A stretch of DNA of 64,000 nt from an uncultured Sedimentitalea sp. (GTDB lineage: Bacteria; Pseudomonadota; Alphaproteobacteria; Rhodobacterales; Rhodobacteraceae): contig CANNGH010000002.1 in the NCBI GenBank assembly GCA_947504115.1, forward strand, positions 372,001 through 436,000, in the 5' to 3' direction. Position numbers and translations under genes: made by a program. The number at the start of each line of letters is the position of its first letter. Position 1 is the stretch's first letter. Below are positions 56,839-64,000 of the stretch, piece after piece. Under the pieces are notes generated by a model. That model was given only the letters and a program-made list of their open reading frames with translations. It was not told the DNA's origin and searched no databases.

Positions 56839-57672
56839 ATGGATTGGCTGACCGATACCAAGATTCCCGTGGGGCGCAGTGCCGGGCGGCTGTTCGATTG
56901 GCTGCAAACCAATGGCGCATGGTTCTTCGACGGGCTGTCGACGGCGATGCGCGCCCTGATCGATGCGGTGTTGTGGCTGTTCCAGACGCCGCATCCGCTG
57001 GTGGTGGTGGCGGTGATCGTCGCGCTGGCCTACATCCTGCAACGCCGCTGGACGCTGTGCCTGCTGGTGGCGGCAGGGTTTCTCTTCATCCTCAACCAGG
57101 GCTATTGGGAGGCGACCACCGAAAGCCTGACACTGGTGCTGGCGGCCTGTCTGGTCTGCATGGGGGTCGGCGTGCCCGTCGGCATCGCCGTCGCGCATCG
57201 CCCCCGGCTGTTCAAGGTGGTGCGCCCGGTTCTGGACCTGATGCAGACCCTGCCCACCTTCGTCTACCTGATCCCGGCCATCGTGTTTTTCGGCATCGGC
57301 ATGGTGCCGGGCCTGATCGCCACGGTGATCTTCGTGCTGCCCGCGCCGATCCGGCTGACGCAGCTTGGCATTGCCTCGACGCCGATGCCGCTGCTGGAAG
57401 CGGCGCGCGCATTCGGCGCCACGCCACGCCAGACATTGTGGAAGGTCGAACTGCCCTCCGCCCTGCCCCAGATCATGGCGGGGTTGAACCAGACCATCAT
57501 GCTGTCGCTGTCGATGGTGGTGATCGCGGCGCTGGTAGGGGCCGACGGGCTGGGCGTGCCGGTGGTGCGGGCCCTCAATCAGGTGAATCCGGCGCTGGGG
57601 TTCGAATCGGGCTTCATCATCGTGGTGGTGGCGATCATTCTTGACCGGATGCTGCGGGTGGAGCGTCGCTGA
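56839..57672 (+). CDS. choW: Choline ABC transporter permease
   Basis: A 277-residue inner membrane protein with about six to seven hydrophobic segments and the BPD_transp_1 domain. LDLMQTLPTFVYLIPAIVFFG and EAARAFGATPRQTLWKVELPSALPQIMAG (the EAA loop that contacts the ATPase) are those of OpuAB/ProW/ChoW permeases. Its last base is shared with the choV start (TGATG), so translation is coupled. Confidence 0.94.
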   Translation: MDWLTDTKIPVGRSAGRLFDWLQTNGAWFFDGLSTAMRALIDAVLWLFQTPHPLVVVAVIVALAYILQRRWTLCLLVAAGFLFILNQGYWEATTESLTLVLAACLVCMGVGVPVGIAVAHRPRLFKVVRPVLDLMQTLPTFVYLIPAIVFFGIGMVPGLIATVIFVLPAPIRLTQLGIASTPMPLLEAARAFGATPRQTLWKVELPSALPQIMAGLNQTIMLSLSMVVIAALVGADGLGVPVVRALNQVNPALGFESGFIIVVVAIILDRMLRVERR

Positions 57673-58712
57673 TGCGCAAGACCGTGGAATTCGACACCGT
57701 CTCGATCGTGTTCGGAGACGCCCCCGCCAGCGCGCTGCCGCTGCTGGATGCGGGACAGACCCGCGAGGAGGTGCAGCAGGCGACCGGACAGATCCTCGGC
57801 GTGCACGATTGCAGCCTGACCGTGGCCGAGGGCGAAATCCTCGTGCTGATGGGGTTGTCGGGGTCGGGTAAGTCCACATTGTTGCGCGCGGTCAACGGGC
57901 TGAACCCTGTCACGCGCGGCACGGTGCGGGTGCATGACGGCGAAAACATGGTCGATGTCACCCATGCCGACGCCGCCACCCTGCGGCGGATGCGCCAGCG
58001 CCATATCGCGATGGTGTTCCAGCAGTTCGGCCTGCTGCCCTGGCGCAGCGTGGCCGAGAATGTGGGGCTGGGGCTGGAACTGTCGGGCATGTCCCGCAGC
58101 GACCGCAACGCCAAGGTGGCCGAGCAACTGGCGCTGGTGGGCCTCGCCGAATGGGGCGATCGCAAGGTCGCGGAACTGTCGGGCGGCATGCAGCAACGGG
58201 TCGGTCTGGCGCGCGCCTTTGCCACCGACGCGCCGATCCTGCTGATGGACGAGCCGTTCTCGGCGCTCGATCCGCTGATCCGCACGCGGCTTCAGGATGA
58301 GCTGGTGGACCTGCAGAAACGTCTGCGCCGCACCATCATCTTCGTCAGCCACGATCTGGACGAGGCGTTCAAGCTGGGCGATCGCATCGCCATCATGCAA
58401 GGCGGGCGGATCGTGCAATGCGGCACCCCGCAAGAGATCTTTACCAACCCGGCCACGGAATATGTCGCGGATTTCGTCGCCCACATGAACCCGCTCGGCG
58501 TGCTGCGCGCCTGCGATGTCGCGACCGCCCTGCCGCCGGACACCGCGCCGCCCCTCGAGGCGCCGTCGGTCGCGCCCGATGCCACGATCCAGAACGTCAT
58601 GCGCACCGCGCAAGGCCATGAAGGACCGGTATTCGTGATCGAAGACGGCCGCGTCACCGGTCAGATCAGCCGCAACGCCATTCTGGCCAAGCTGCTCGAC
58701 CCGCGGGGTTGA
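57672..58712 (+). CDS. choV: Choline ABC transporter ATP-binding protein
   Basis: A 346-residue ATPase of the ProV/ChoV type. Walker A is GLSGSGKST (about 61-69), signature LSGGMQQRVGLARAF, Walker B ILLMDEPFSALDP and the H-loop FVSHDLDEAF. After the ABC domain, a C-terminal part (about 275-346) with IQNVMRTAQGHEGPVFVIEDGRVTGQISR looks like a single CBS-type regulatory domain. ProV-type proteins use CBS domains to sense ionic strength. It ends the choXWV set and is convergent with pcm 19 bases later. Confidence 0.94.
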   Translation: MRKTVEFDTVSIVFGDAPASALPLLDAGQTREEVQQATGQILGVHDCSLTVAEGEILVLMGLSGSGKSTLLRAVNGLNPVTRGTVRVHDGENMVDVTHADAATLRRMRQRHIAMVFQQFGLLPWRSVAENVGLGLELSGMSRSDRNAKVAEQLALVGLAEWGDRKVAELSGGMQQRVGLARAFATDAPILLMDEPFSALDPLIRTRLQDELVDLQKRLRRTIIFVSHDLDEAFKLGDRIAIMQGGRIVQCGTPQEIFTNPATEYVADFVAHMNPLGVLRACDVATALPPDTAPPLEAPSVAPDATIQNVMRTAQGHEGPVFVIEDGRVTGQISRNAILAKLLDPRG

Positions 58713-58731
58713 AAATCGCCGCCAGCGACGG

Positions 58732-59379
58732 TCACGACCAGCCTTGCGCGCCGATCAGCGGCACGAACCGCACCGACTCCAGACGCTCTTCGCGCCAATC
58801 GGTCGGAGCCGTGCGGGTCACGCGCATCAATACCTGCGTCAACTCGGTCGCGCCGACCGGGATGATCAGCCGTCCCCCCTCGGCCAGTTGCTCTTTCAGC
58901 GCCAGCGGCACCGAAGGCGCGCCTGCCGCCACCAGAATGGCGTCAAAAGGTGCGGCCTCCGGCCGGCCCAGCGAGCCATCGCCGATATGCAGATCGACGT
59001 TGCTATACCCTGCCTTTTGCAGATGCTCGCGCGCCGTCCGCCCCAGCGCCGCGTGCCGCTCGATCGTGTGCACTTGGTCCGCGATTTCGGCCATGACCGC
59101 AGCCGCATAGCCGGACCCGGCGCCGATCTCCAGAACACGCTCGCCGGGACGAATCTTTGCGGCCTCGATCATCCGCGCGACGATATAGGGCTGCGAGATC
59201 GTCTGGCCGTACCCGATGGGCAGCGGATTGTCGTCATAGGCGGACTCGGCCAGATCCGGCCTGACGAAGGCCTCGCGCGGCACCTTGCGCATTGCCTCCA
59301 GCACATGAAGGTCGCGCACGCCCCGCCCGGCGATCTGTTCATCGACCATCCGGTGTCGTTCGGCCTGCGCGTCCGTCAT
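58732..59379 (-). CDS. pcm: Protein-L-isoaspartate O-methyltransferase
   Basis: A 215-residue SAM-dependent methyltransferase that repairs isoaspartyl residues in aged proteins. VREAFVRPDL-like N-terminal segment, YGQTISQPYIVARM (57-70) and the SAM motif VLEIGAGSGYAAAVM (82-96) are diagnostic. The ATG at 59379 has GAGGTGAGGG upstream; the TTG at 59400 in the same frame lies before that ribosome site and is unlikely. Confidence 0.94.
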   Translation of the reverse strand: MTDAQAERHRMVDEQIAGRGVRDLHVLEAMRKVPREAFVRPDLAESAYDDNPLPIGYGQTISQPYIVARMIEAAKIRPGERVLEIGAGSGYAAAVMAEIADQVHTIERHAALGRTAREHLQKAGYSNVDLHIGDGSLGRPEAAPFDAILVAAGAPSVPLALKEQLAEGGRLIIPVGATELTQVLMRVTRTAPTDWREERLESVRFVPLIGAQGWS

Positions 59380-59424
59380 GGCGATATCCCTCACCTCCAA
59401 TGGCGCAACAGGATGCCTCCGGTC

Positions 59425-60009
59425 TCAGATGTCCAACCGCCGGTCGGCATCGACCGCCACATTGCTGATCGGTCGTACCATCGACGCCTGCGGCCCCATC
59501 GCGCCCTCGCCTTCGGCGACGGTCAACTCCACCGCGGCGCCGACCTCCAGATCCGCGAAATCGCCCGACACGACGGCGTTAGGCGCGAAATAGACCTCCT
59601 GCCCGTCGCTCATCTTGACAAAGCCGTATTCGGCGAACTTGCGCACGACCGTGCCCTGTGGCGGGCCGCTCAGCGTCTTCACCTCGCCGCGCATCTTGCG
59701 GGAATGTTCCTCCAGCCGGCGATCCATGGCGTCGAACGCGTCGCGAATGGCGAGATGGGCATCGTAGTGATCGCGACGGTCGCCGGGATTGTTGCTGACG
59801 ACCAGTTCGTGTTCGGGCACCCGGACTTCGATGCGGATGTGGAACTCCTTGCCGTGGTGCTGGCTGCGATGCGGCATCTCAACGGCGATCCGGCAACTGT
59901 TGATCCGGTTGAAATAACGCGGCAGCTTTTCCACACGTTCGCGAATGCGGGCCTCGACCGTTTCGGATTTTTCGACGTTGAGCCATGCGATTTCCAGAGG
60001 AATATCCAT
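59425..60009 (-). CDS. HPF/RaiA-type ribosome-associated protein fused to a cold-shock domain
   Basis: A 194-residue protein. The N-terminal 105 residues have the hibernation-promoting factor fold (LEIAWLNVEKSETVEARIRERVEKL, HHGKEFHIRIEVRVP, DAHLAIRDAFDAMDRRLEEHSRK). The C-terminal part (about 114-180) is a cold-shock domain (QGTVVRKFAEYGFVKMSDGQEVYF), where RNP1-like FAEYGFV binds nucleic acid. This arrangement suggests binding of ribosomes or rRNA in stress. The ATG at 60009 has AAGGAG at good distance. It precedes pcm in the same direction. Confidence 0.87.
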   Translation of the reverse strand: MDIPLEIAWLNVEKSETVEARIRERVEKLPRYFNRINSCRIAVEMPHRSQHHGKEFHIRIEVRVPEHELVVSNNPGDRRDHYDAHLAIRDAFDAMDRRLEEHSRKMRGEVKTLSGPPQGTVVRKFAEYGFVKMSDGQEVYFAPNAVVSGDFADLEVGAAVELTVAEGEGAMGPQASMVRPISNVAVDADRRLDI

Positions 60010-60055
60010 CAAGTTCTCCTTTTAGTTAACAACCGATCGGTGGGCGCCGATCTCA

Positions 60056-60280
60056 TCATCCCGAGGGTCCGACGGCCCAGGGCCACCAGACGCCCAGAAA
60101 ACCCAACCAGAACAGCAACAGGACCAGCACGAACAATATTGCAGCCAAAAGACTTGGTGCATAGGGCCAACGGCCTCCCCGCCGATAGATACCCCGCTGT
60201 CTTGTGTAAGGCCATGTCGGCCAAGCGAAAACGGCTATGAGCAGGACAACCACCAGCAGCCAGAACCACAACACATCCAT
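60056..60280 (-). CDS. Small membrane protein
   Basis: A 74-residue, Trp-rich protein with two hydrophobic segments (about 3-22 and 43-68) separated by a short Arg-rich loop (TRQRGIYRRGGRW). It is compatible with DUF3309-like small membrane proteins, but I cannot assign a function. GGTGAGGG precedes the ATG. It lies upstream of the HPF-CSD gene in the same direction. Confidence 0.7.
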   Translation of the reverse strand: MDVLWFWLLVVVLLIAVFAWPTWPYTRQRGIYRRGGRWPYAPSLLAAILFVLVLLLFWLGFLGVWWPWAVGPSG

Positions 60281-60379
60281 GTCGGACCCTCACCTGACAA
60301 CACGTTCAGTACAACAGTAACGGGCACCCGACATGCCCGGTTCCGCTTCCGCGTTCCGATATGTGTGCGATCATAAGCC

Positions 60380-60406
60380 GCATGCCCTCGCGGATGGAGG
60401 GCATGC
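60380..60406 (-). terminator. Stem-loop after the CHRD gene
   Basis: A perfect 10-bp stem GCATGCCCTC/GAGGGCATGC with seven-base loop, 22 bases beyond the CHRD stop. There is no T run, so termination is uncertain. Confidence 0.5.
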
Positions 60407-60427
60407 GACTTGGTTGACCCGTGATGT

Positions 60428-60856
60428 TTATTCGGCCGCCTTGAGTTGGCCGCGGATTTCACCATCGGGATGCTGTTCGGTGTGCACATTCACATAATAT
60501 TTGCCGTCTTCCAGTTCGCTGATCTGGTCCCCGGTGATGTCGGCGCTGCCTTCCATGAGGGAATCCGACATGTCGATCACGGGTGCCGCGTTCTCGTCCT
60601 CGCTTGCGGGACCGTGGATATGCGCCGCGACCGGGTCGCCGGTCAGATCCTGAACCGTGACGGTCCATGAAACCGTGCCGGCGTCGGAATCGACCGTCAC
60701 TTCGGCCGTCCCGGTTGCAGGGCTGTCATTTGGCGGCACCTCGGCATCGGACGTCAGATCGGCGTTGTAGGTTGCGGTTTCCGCATATGCGGGAAACGCC
60801 AGCATCGCGCCTGTGGCGATGGCGACGGTGAATTGCTTGATATTCGGCGTGAACAT
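60428..60856 (-). CDS. CHRD-domain exported protein
   Basis: A 142-residue protein with a signal peptide (1-25, cut AYAE). The mature part is a single CHRD domain (named after chordin): LTSDAEVPPNDSPATGTAEV, VAAHIHGPA and YYVNVHTEQHPDGEIRGQL are its typical strands. The bacterial role is unknown. AAGGAGG lies upstream of the ATG at the right distance. Acidic composition fits a periplasmic or secreted protein. Confidence 0.9.
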   Translation of the reverse strand: MFTPNIKQFTVAIATGAMLAFPAYAETATYNADLTSDAEVPPNDSPATGTAEVTVDSDAGTVSWTVTVQDLTGDPVAAHIHGPASEDENAAPVIDMSDSLMEGSADITGDQISELEDGKYYVNVHTEQHPDGEIRGQLKAAE

Positions 60857-60969
60857 TCTGAACCTCCTTGGTTGCAGTCAGATACCGGCCCAACACTCGG
60901 GGATGTGATGTGGTTTCATCGCGAACGGGACAGCGGGAGGCAAAGGCGGAAATCCGCCCGGGATGCCGA

Positions 60970-61308
60970 TCACGCCCCGCGCGGGGCCCACAGGATGATC
61001 GCGGCACCGACAAGACAGATGCCCGCGCCGATGGCGTCCCATTGATCCGGCCGGTGGCCCTCGACCGCCCAGAGCCAGAGCAGCGATGCGACGATATAGA
61101 TGCCGCCGTAAACCGCATAGGCGCGCCCCGCCTGATCGGCCGGGCTCAGCGCAAGAAGCCACGCGAAGGCCGCAAGCGAAACCATTCCCGGCACGAGCCA
61201 AAAGGCGGTTTTTCCCAGCCGGAACCACGCCCAGAAGGCGAAACATCCCGCGATCTCGGCCAGCGCGGCGGCGAAATAGATCAATATGGCCTGCATTCGC
61301 AGCGACAT
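60970..61308 (-). CDS. ynfA: YnfA (UPF0060) family membrane protein
   Basis: A 112-residue protein with four membrane segments. [20 protein letters not shown] and [24 protein letters not shown] are the family hallmarks, related to small multidrug transporters. The ATG at 61308 has GGATGG upstream; 61317 and 61296 are alternatives. The transport role is suggested by family, not shown here. Confidence 0.92.
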   Translation of the reverse strand: MSLRMQAILIYFAAALAEIAGCFAFWAWFRLGKTAFWLVPGMVSLAAFAWLLALSPADQAGRAYAVYGGIYIVASLLWLWAVEGHRPDQWDAIGAGICLVGAAIILWAPRGA

Positions 61309-61381
61309 ATGCGCCATCCAATGCCAAGTCCATTGGCAATGTCCGCCCCTTTGGCGCGACGGGATCGCCGCAGAGGATGCG

Positions 61382-61870
61382 TCAGCGCACGCGACCCGGG
61401 CCCTTCCGGCGCGTCGATCTGGCGGCGGCCAGCATCCAGATCGACGCGAGCGCCAACGACGCCAGTGCGTTCCAACTGGCCATGGACAGCCCCAACATCT
61501 CCCATGGCACCTCGTCGCAGCGCGCCAGCGGGGCGGCCATGATCTGCGCCATCAGGTCCTGCGCGCTCACCCCCTCGACGGGGCCGGAACTGCACGCCGA
61601 TGGGCCGGACCACCAGCCGCGCTCGACGCCGGTATGATAGACTCCGATGGCCGCCGTGCTCAGCGCCGCCACGGCACCTGCCAATGGCAGGATGCGCCCG
61701 GGCACCACCAACGCCAACGCCGCGATGGCTATGGCGGCGGCATGCGGCCAACGCTGCCATATACACATCGTGCAGGGCGCCATGCCGCCCATATGCTGGA
61801 ACGCCAACGCGCCCAGCAGCAGGGCGATCGACCCGCAGGCGGCAATCAGAATCAGGGCATTTCGTGTCAT
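61382..61870 (-). CDS. dsbB: Disulfide bond formation protein B
   Basis: A 162-residue membrane protein with four hydrophobic segments. The first redox pair is Cys33/Cys36 ([13 protein letters not shown]); the second is Cys93 and Cys118 in the periplasmic loop (SACSSGPV and LARCDEV). DsbB reoxidises DsbA and passes electrons to quinone. The start overlaps the stop of the upstream DedA/YqaA-type gene (ATGA), so the two are coupled. Confidence 0.93.
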   Translation of the reverse strand: MTRNALILIAACGSIALLLGALAFQHMGGMAPCTMCIWQRWPHAAAIAIAALALVVPGRILPLAGAVAALSTAAIGVYHTGVERGWWSGPSACSSGPVEGVSAQDLMAQIMAAPLARCDEVPWEMLGLSMASWNALASLALASIWMLAAARSTRRKGPGRVR

Positions 61871-62445
61871 AGATATCGCACCAGGATAAAGCCGCCCAGC
61901 AGCAGGGCGATGAAAAGCGAAAACATCAGGCCAAGCCGCTTTTCGATGAAGTCGCGCACCGGCGGACCGAACGCGCGCAGCAGGCCCGCGACAACGAAAA
62001 ACCGCAATGACCGCGCCAGCAGCGAGGTCGCCATGAAGGTCGCAAGCGGCATGCCGGTCCAGCCCGACATGATGGTGATCACCTTGTAGGGAAACGGCGT
62101 CACGCCGGCCGTCAGCACTGCCCAGAACCCGAAATCGTTGAAACGGCTGTTAAATTCCGCCATGGCATCGGCCTTGCCCATGGCGCTGAGAATGGGCTGG
62201 CCGATCCCCTCAAAGGCCAGCGCGCCAATCCCGTAGCCCAGCAACCCGCCCAGCACCGACGCGATCAGCGCGACGGTCGCGATCAGCCAGGCGCGTGAAG
62301 GCCGTGCCAGGATCATCGGAATCATCAGCACATCCGGCGGAATCGGGAAAACCGAACTTTCCAGAAAGGCCACCACCGCCAGCCACCAAAGGGCGTGCCG
62401 GTGATCGGCCAGACGCATGGTCCTGTCGTAAAGGCGGCGCAGCAT
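61867..62445 (-). CDS. YqaA/DedA-type SNARE-associated membrane protein
   Basis: A 192-residue inner membrane protein of the VTT/DedA superfamily (YqaA branch) with about five membrane segments. ALWWLAVVAFLESSVFPIPPDVLMIP and VLTAGVTPFPYKVITIMSGW with GMPLATFMATSLLARSLRFF are the conserved core (re-entrant loops, the FPIPP and R-rich motif). Relatives act in envelope and undecaprenyl-phosphate or lipid movement. It shares a transcript with dsbB. ATG at 62445, with GGGGATA upstream. Confidence 0.88.
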   Translation of the reverse strand: MLRRLYDRTMRLADHRHALWWLAVVAFLESSVFPIPPDVLMIPMILARPSRAWLIATVALIASVLGGLLGYGIGALAFEGIGQPILSAMGKADAMAEFNSRFNDFGFWAVLTAGVTPFPYKVITIMSGWTGMPLATFMATSLLARSLRFFVVAGLLRAFGPPVRDFIEKRLGLMFSLFIALLLGGFILVRYL

Positions 62446-62644
62446 GGAAATATCCCCGGCAATCGGTGACGCGCAAGAACCACGCGCCGCAGCGCAGGTC
62501 AACCGCGCGCATCATTTGCATATCCCGCACAAATCGTTGTTTACCTCGGACGGACGCGACGCTAGAGAAAACAGGCAAAGGACAGTGCAGACGGTCCGGT
62601 TCGATCCGATCGCGATGGACTGTTCCCGGCGACGCCGGAAATGT

Positions 62645-62728
62645 GCGGGTGTGGCGGAATGGTAGACGCGAGGGTCTCAAACACCCTTTCCGCAAGGAGT
62701 GTCGGTTCGAGTCCGACCACCCGCACCA
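62645..62728 (+). tRNA. tRNA-Leu (anticodon CAA)
   Basis: Acceptor GCGGGTG (62645-62651) pairs with CACCCGC (62718-62724), followed by ACCA, so CCA is encoded. The anticodon stem AGGGT/ACCCT holds the loop CTCAAAC with CAA at 62678-62680. A long variable arm (TTCCGCAAGGAGT) and the T loop TTCGAGT make it a class II leucine tRNA reading UUG. Confidence 0.96.
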
Positions 62729-62907
62729 TCACGGATTCGAGGCGTTGAACCCGCATCCAGAGCATTTCGGCCCTGATCGGATTTGGGATCCCCAAGGCTC
62801 TCCTTCGGTGATTCCCTTCTGCTTGGGCAGAGATTGTGACCTAAGATGTGCAACCCGCATCCGTTTGAGTTGCGTGCCCGGCGCGGTTGCACTTTCCGAA
62901 CAAAGGC

Positions 62908-62986
62908 CCCGCCCGGCAATCTCGGTCAGCGGATCATCCAAAGATTCAGGCTGACGAAGGGCGATGATTTCCGTATCGCTCTTTAT
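62908..62986 (-). pseudogene. Fragment of a transposase N-terminus (IS256-like)
   Basis: Reading down from 62986 gives SDTEIIALRQPESLDDPLTEI, the N-terminus of IS256-type transposases of rhizobia and relatives as I know them (RQP, DDPLTE). It continues a few codons and ends. About 25 codons remain. The family call rests on this short stretch. Confidence 0.45.
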
Positions 62987-63104
62987 GGCGTCTCATTCTG
63001 GCGCGCCAAGGCGGATGGGATGGTCGATAATCGGACGTGCCGCGGTTTAGTGCCGCTCTTTTGATCCCGTAATGTGCAGCAAAGGTGATGAACCATGGGC
63101 ACAG

Positions 63105-63262
63105 TTGCCCAGCCAAGGGTGGCTATTTCCAGATCCTCCATGTTGCGCCACGGTCCTTGGCGGTGAACCTGCCTGGTTCTCGAGAGACCATTTATCGTTC
63201 AACGAGGGCGTTGTCGTAAGAAACCCCGACACTGCCGACCGACGGTTTGAATAGCGGTTCGC
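63105..63262 (-). pseudogene. Fragment of an IS3-family transposase (OrfB C-terminal part)
   Basis: The segment from 63260 reads PSVGSVGVSYDNALVER and then hits a stop; in another frame, after about 25 bases, it reads VHRQGPWRNMEDLEIATLGW. These are adjacent blocks of the IS3-family integrase (SxGDSYDNA-AE ... HR-GPWR--E-VE-ATL-W). The Asp of GDSYDNA is Val here. It is frameshifted and truncated. Confidence 0.75.
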
Positions 63263-63336
63263 TCTGTTGTCCCGTTCCATTGCTCCAATCCTTCGTTGAT
63301 TCGGAGACTCCGGAAAACCCGGTGAGGTTCAGAAAG

Positions 63337-64000
63337 TCAGTTCGAATCGTTTCCAACGAAATCGTCCTCCACTCGCACCAGGCTCAAAAGCTCGGAAATT
63401 CCCTCGCGGTCCTGCTCGGAGTGTTCCAGAAGCTTTCGCGCCCGTGCCAGAGGGGTGTTTGGCAATTCCGCCGCCCGGGTGGCTGCCAACTGGCGTGTGA
63501 TTTGTGCGGCCGGACCATAAGGCTCCGCATCAAGTGATATATCCGCCAACTCTCCTGCAAGCCAAAAGCTTCGTGCGGATTCGGCAGGATCATCGACTTT
63601 TTCAAAAAGTACCGCTGCCTTGTCATGCTGTCCGCTTCTGAGCAAGGCTTTTGCGCGCAACCGATCAGCCGCGTTACCGGTCTTTTCCCCTAGATCCGCC
63701 AAGGCTCGGTGCGGCAAGCCGATCGCCAAAGCAGCCTCGGCGCGCAGCAGGGTTCGGGTATCGCCACCGGTCGTCGGCTCCAGGTCGCCCAGCATTTTTC
63801 GAGCTTCGCCGGAGAATCCCATATCAATCAACCGGCGCGCCATTTTTTCTGCGACATCCTCAAATGCCTGGGCTGCATGTGGCGGCGTGTTTTCGAGCGT
63901 GAGTTCCATAAAGGTCAGATCATCGGCGCGCTCGGTCATCAGGATCAACAACGCATTCCGGATCTTTGGTTTTGCAGCGCGGCCAACCCGCTGCTCGTAC
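63337..64000 (-). CDS. Helical-repeat (TPR-like) protein, C-terminal part, incomplete
   Basis: The frame is open to the right edge, reading YEQRVGRAAKPKIRNALLIL before the first candidate start codons, so at least 220 residues are visible and the true start lies outside. The visible part is Ala/Leu/Glu-rich and looks like a helical repeat (EDVAEKMARRLIDMGFSGEARKML, LRAEAALAIGLPHRALADL, AKALLRSGQHDKAAVLFEKV), typical of TPR folds. No characterised family is recognised. It ends GISELLSLVRVEDDFVGNDSN. Confidence 0.7.
   Translation of the reverse strand, partial: YEQRVGRAAKPKIRNALLILMTERADDLTFMELTLENTPPHAAQAFEDVAEKMARRLIDMGFSGEARKMLGDLEPTTGGDTRTLLRAEAALAIGLPHRALADLGEKTGNAADRLRAKALLRSGQHDKAAVLFEKVDDPAESARSFWLAGELADISLDAEPYGPAAQITRQLAATRAAELPNTPLARARKLLEHSEQDREGISELLSLVRVEDDFVGNDSN

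Larger units (their letters stand above)
62729..63336. other. Strip of mobile-element remnants beyond tRNA-Leu
   Basis: About 600 bases without an intact gene. It carries fragments of two transposase types on the minus strand, listed separately. Nothing else recognisable. Confidence 0.65.

Noticed and set aside
60950-61308. ynfA as a drug efflux pump
   Set aside because: The relation to small multidrug transporters is distant and nothing in the context supports efflux.
62295-62954. 219-residue plus-strand ORF across the tRNA
   Set aside because: It reads through tRNA-Leu and antisense to the YqaA/DedA-type gene; no coding signature.

Overview
The window reads as a chromosomal segment of an alphaproteobacterium of the Rhodobacteraceae (Rhodobacter/Paracoccus/Roseobacter relatives). 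The sequence itself shows GC-rich coding DNA with strong G/C at third positions, a cytochrome cy-type gene divergent from pheA, a TTG-started ftsH, a Tol-Pal block running on into tilS and ftsH, a HPF/cold-shock fusion, and a succinoglycan-like exo gene set. The genus is inference.

Layout. 1-6310: the start of a peptide-type ABC binding protein that runs off the left edge, a two-heme membrane-anchored cytochrome c, pheA, an SRPBCC protein, nudC and a CpdB-like nucleotidase. 6365-6458: the small SRP RNA. 6850-22769: an exopolysaccharide cluster that alternates between strands: flippase, GT4 glycosyltransferase behind an acyltransferase remnant, exoY-exoF, exoQ-exoK, two convergent GT2 genes, a small membrane protein, then the tightly overlapping run exoL-like/exoA/exoM/exoP. 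Together these supply lipid-linked priming, repeat-unit assembly, flipping, polymerisation, export and trimming of a succinoglycan-like polymer. 23023-26632: a ligase-associated helicase with its PdeM partner, and a PaaI-type thioesterase. 26759-27574: a decayed IS5-family element lying against the ftsH terminator.

27634-37037 is one minus-strand envelope block read as orf207-ybgC-tolQ-tolR-tolA-tolB-pal-cpoB-tilS-ftsH. 37188-39587 holds a response-regulator/PP2C phosphatase and a PQQ-type sugar dehydrogenase. 39764-44955 is a complete five-gene branched-chain-amino-acid-type ABC transporter. 44992-48820 carries an endonuclease/phosphatase-fold membrane protein, a HerA-like ATPase (DUF853), a gene-free stretch with two terminators, and an IalB-family protein. 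48870-51480 groups a ketoacyl-ACP synthase, an ACP and lpxD. An L,D-transpeptidase and a DUF882 peptidoglycan protein are divergent at 51515-54040.

54147-58712 is a choline/glycine betaine module: betB divergent from choX-choW-choV. The rest holds pcm, the HPF-CSD fusion, a small membrane protein, a CHRD protein, ynfA, dsbB with a DedA/YqaA-type gene, tRNA-Leu(CAA), a strip of IS remnants, and an incomplete repeat-like protein running off the right edge. Nothing here is clearly a new defence or secretion system. The points I would look at first are the duplicated heme domain with its repeat linker, the exo cluster with a vestigial acyltransferase and an ExoP with an altered P-loop, and the structured gene-free region before ialB.
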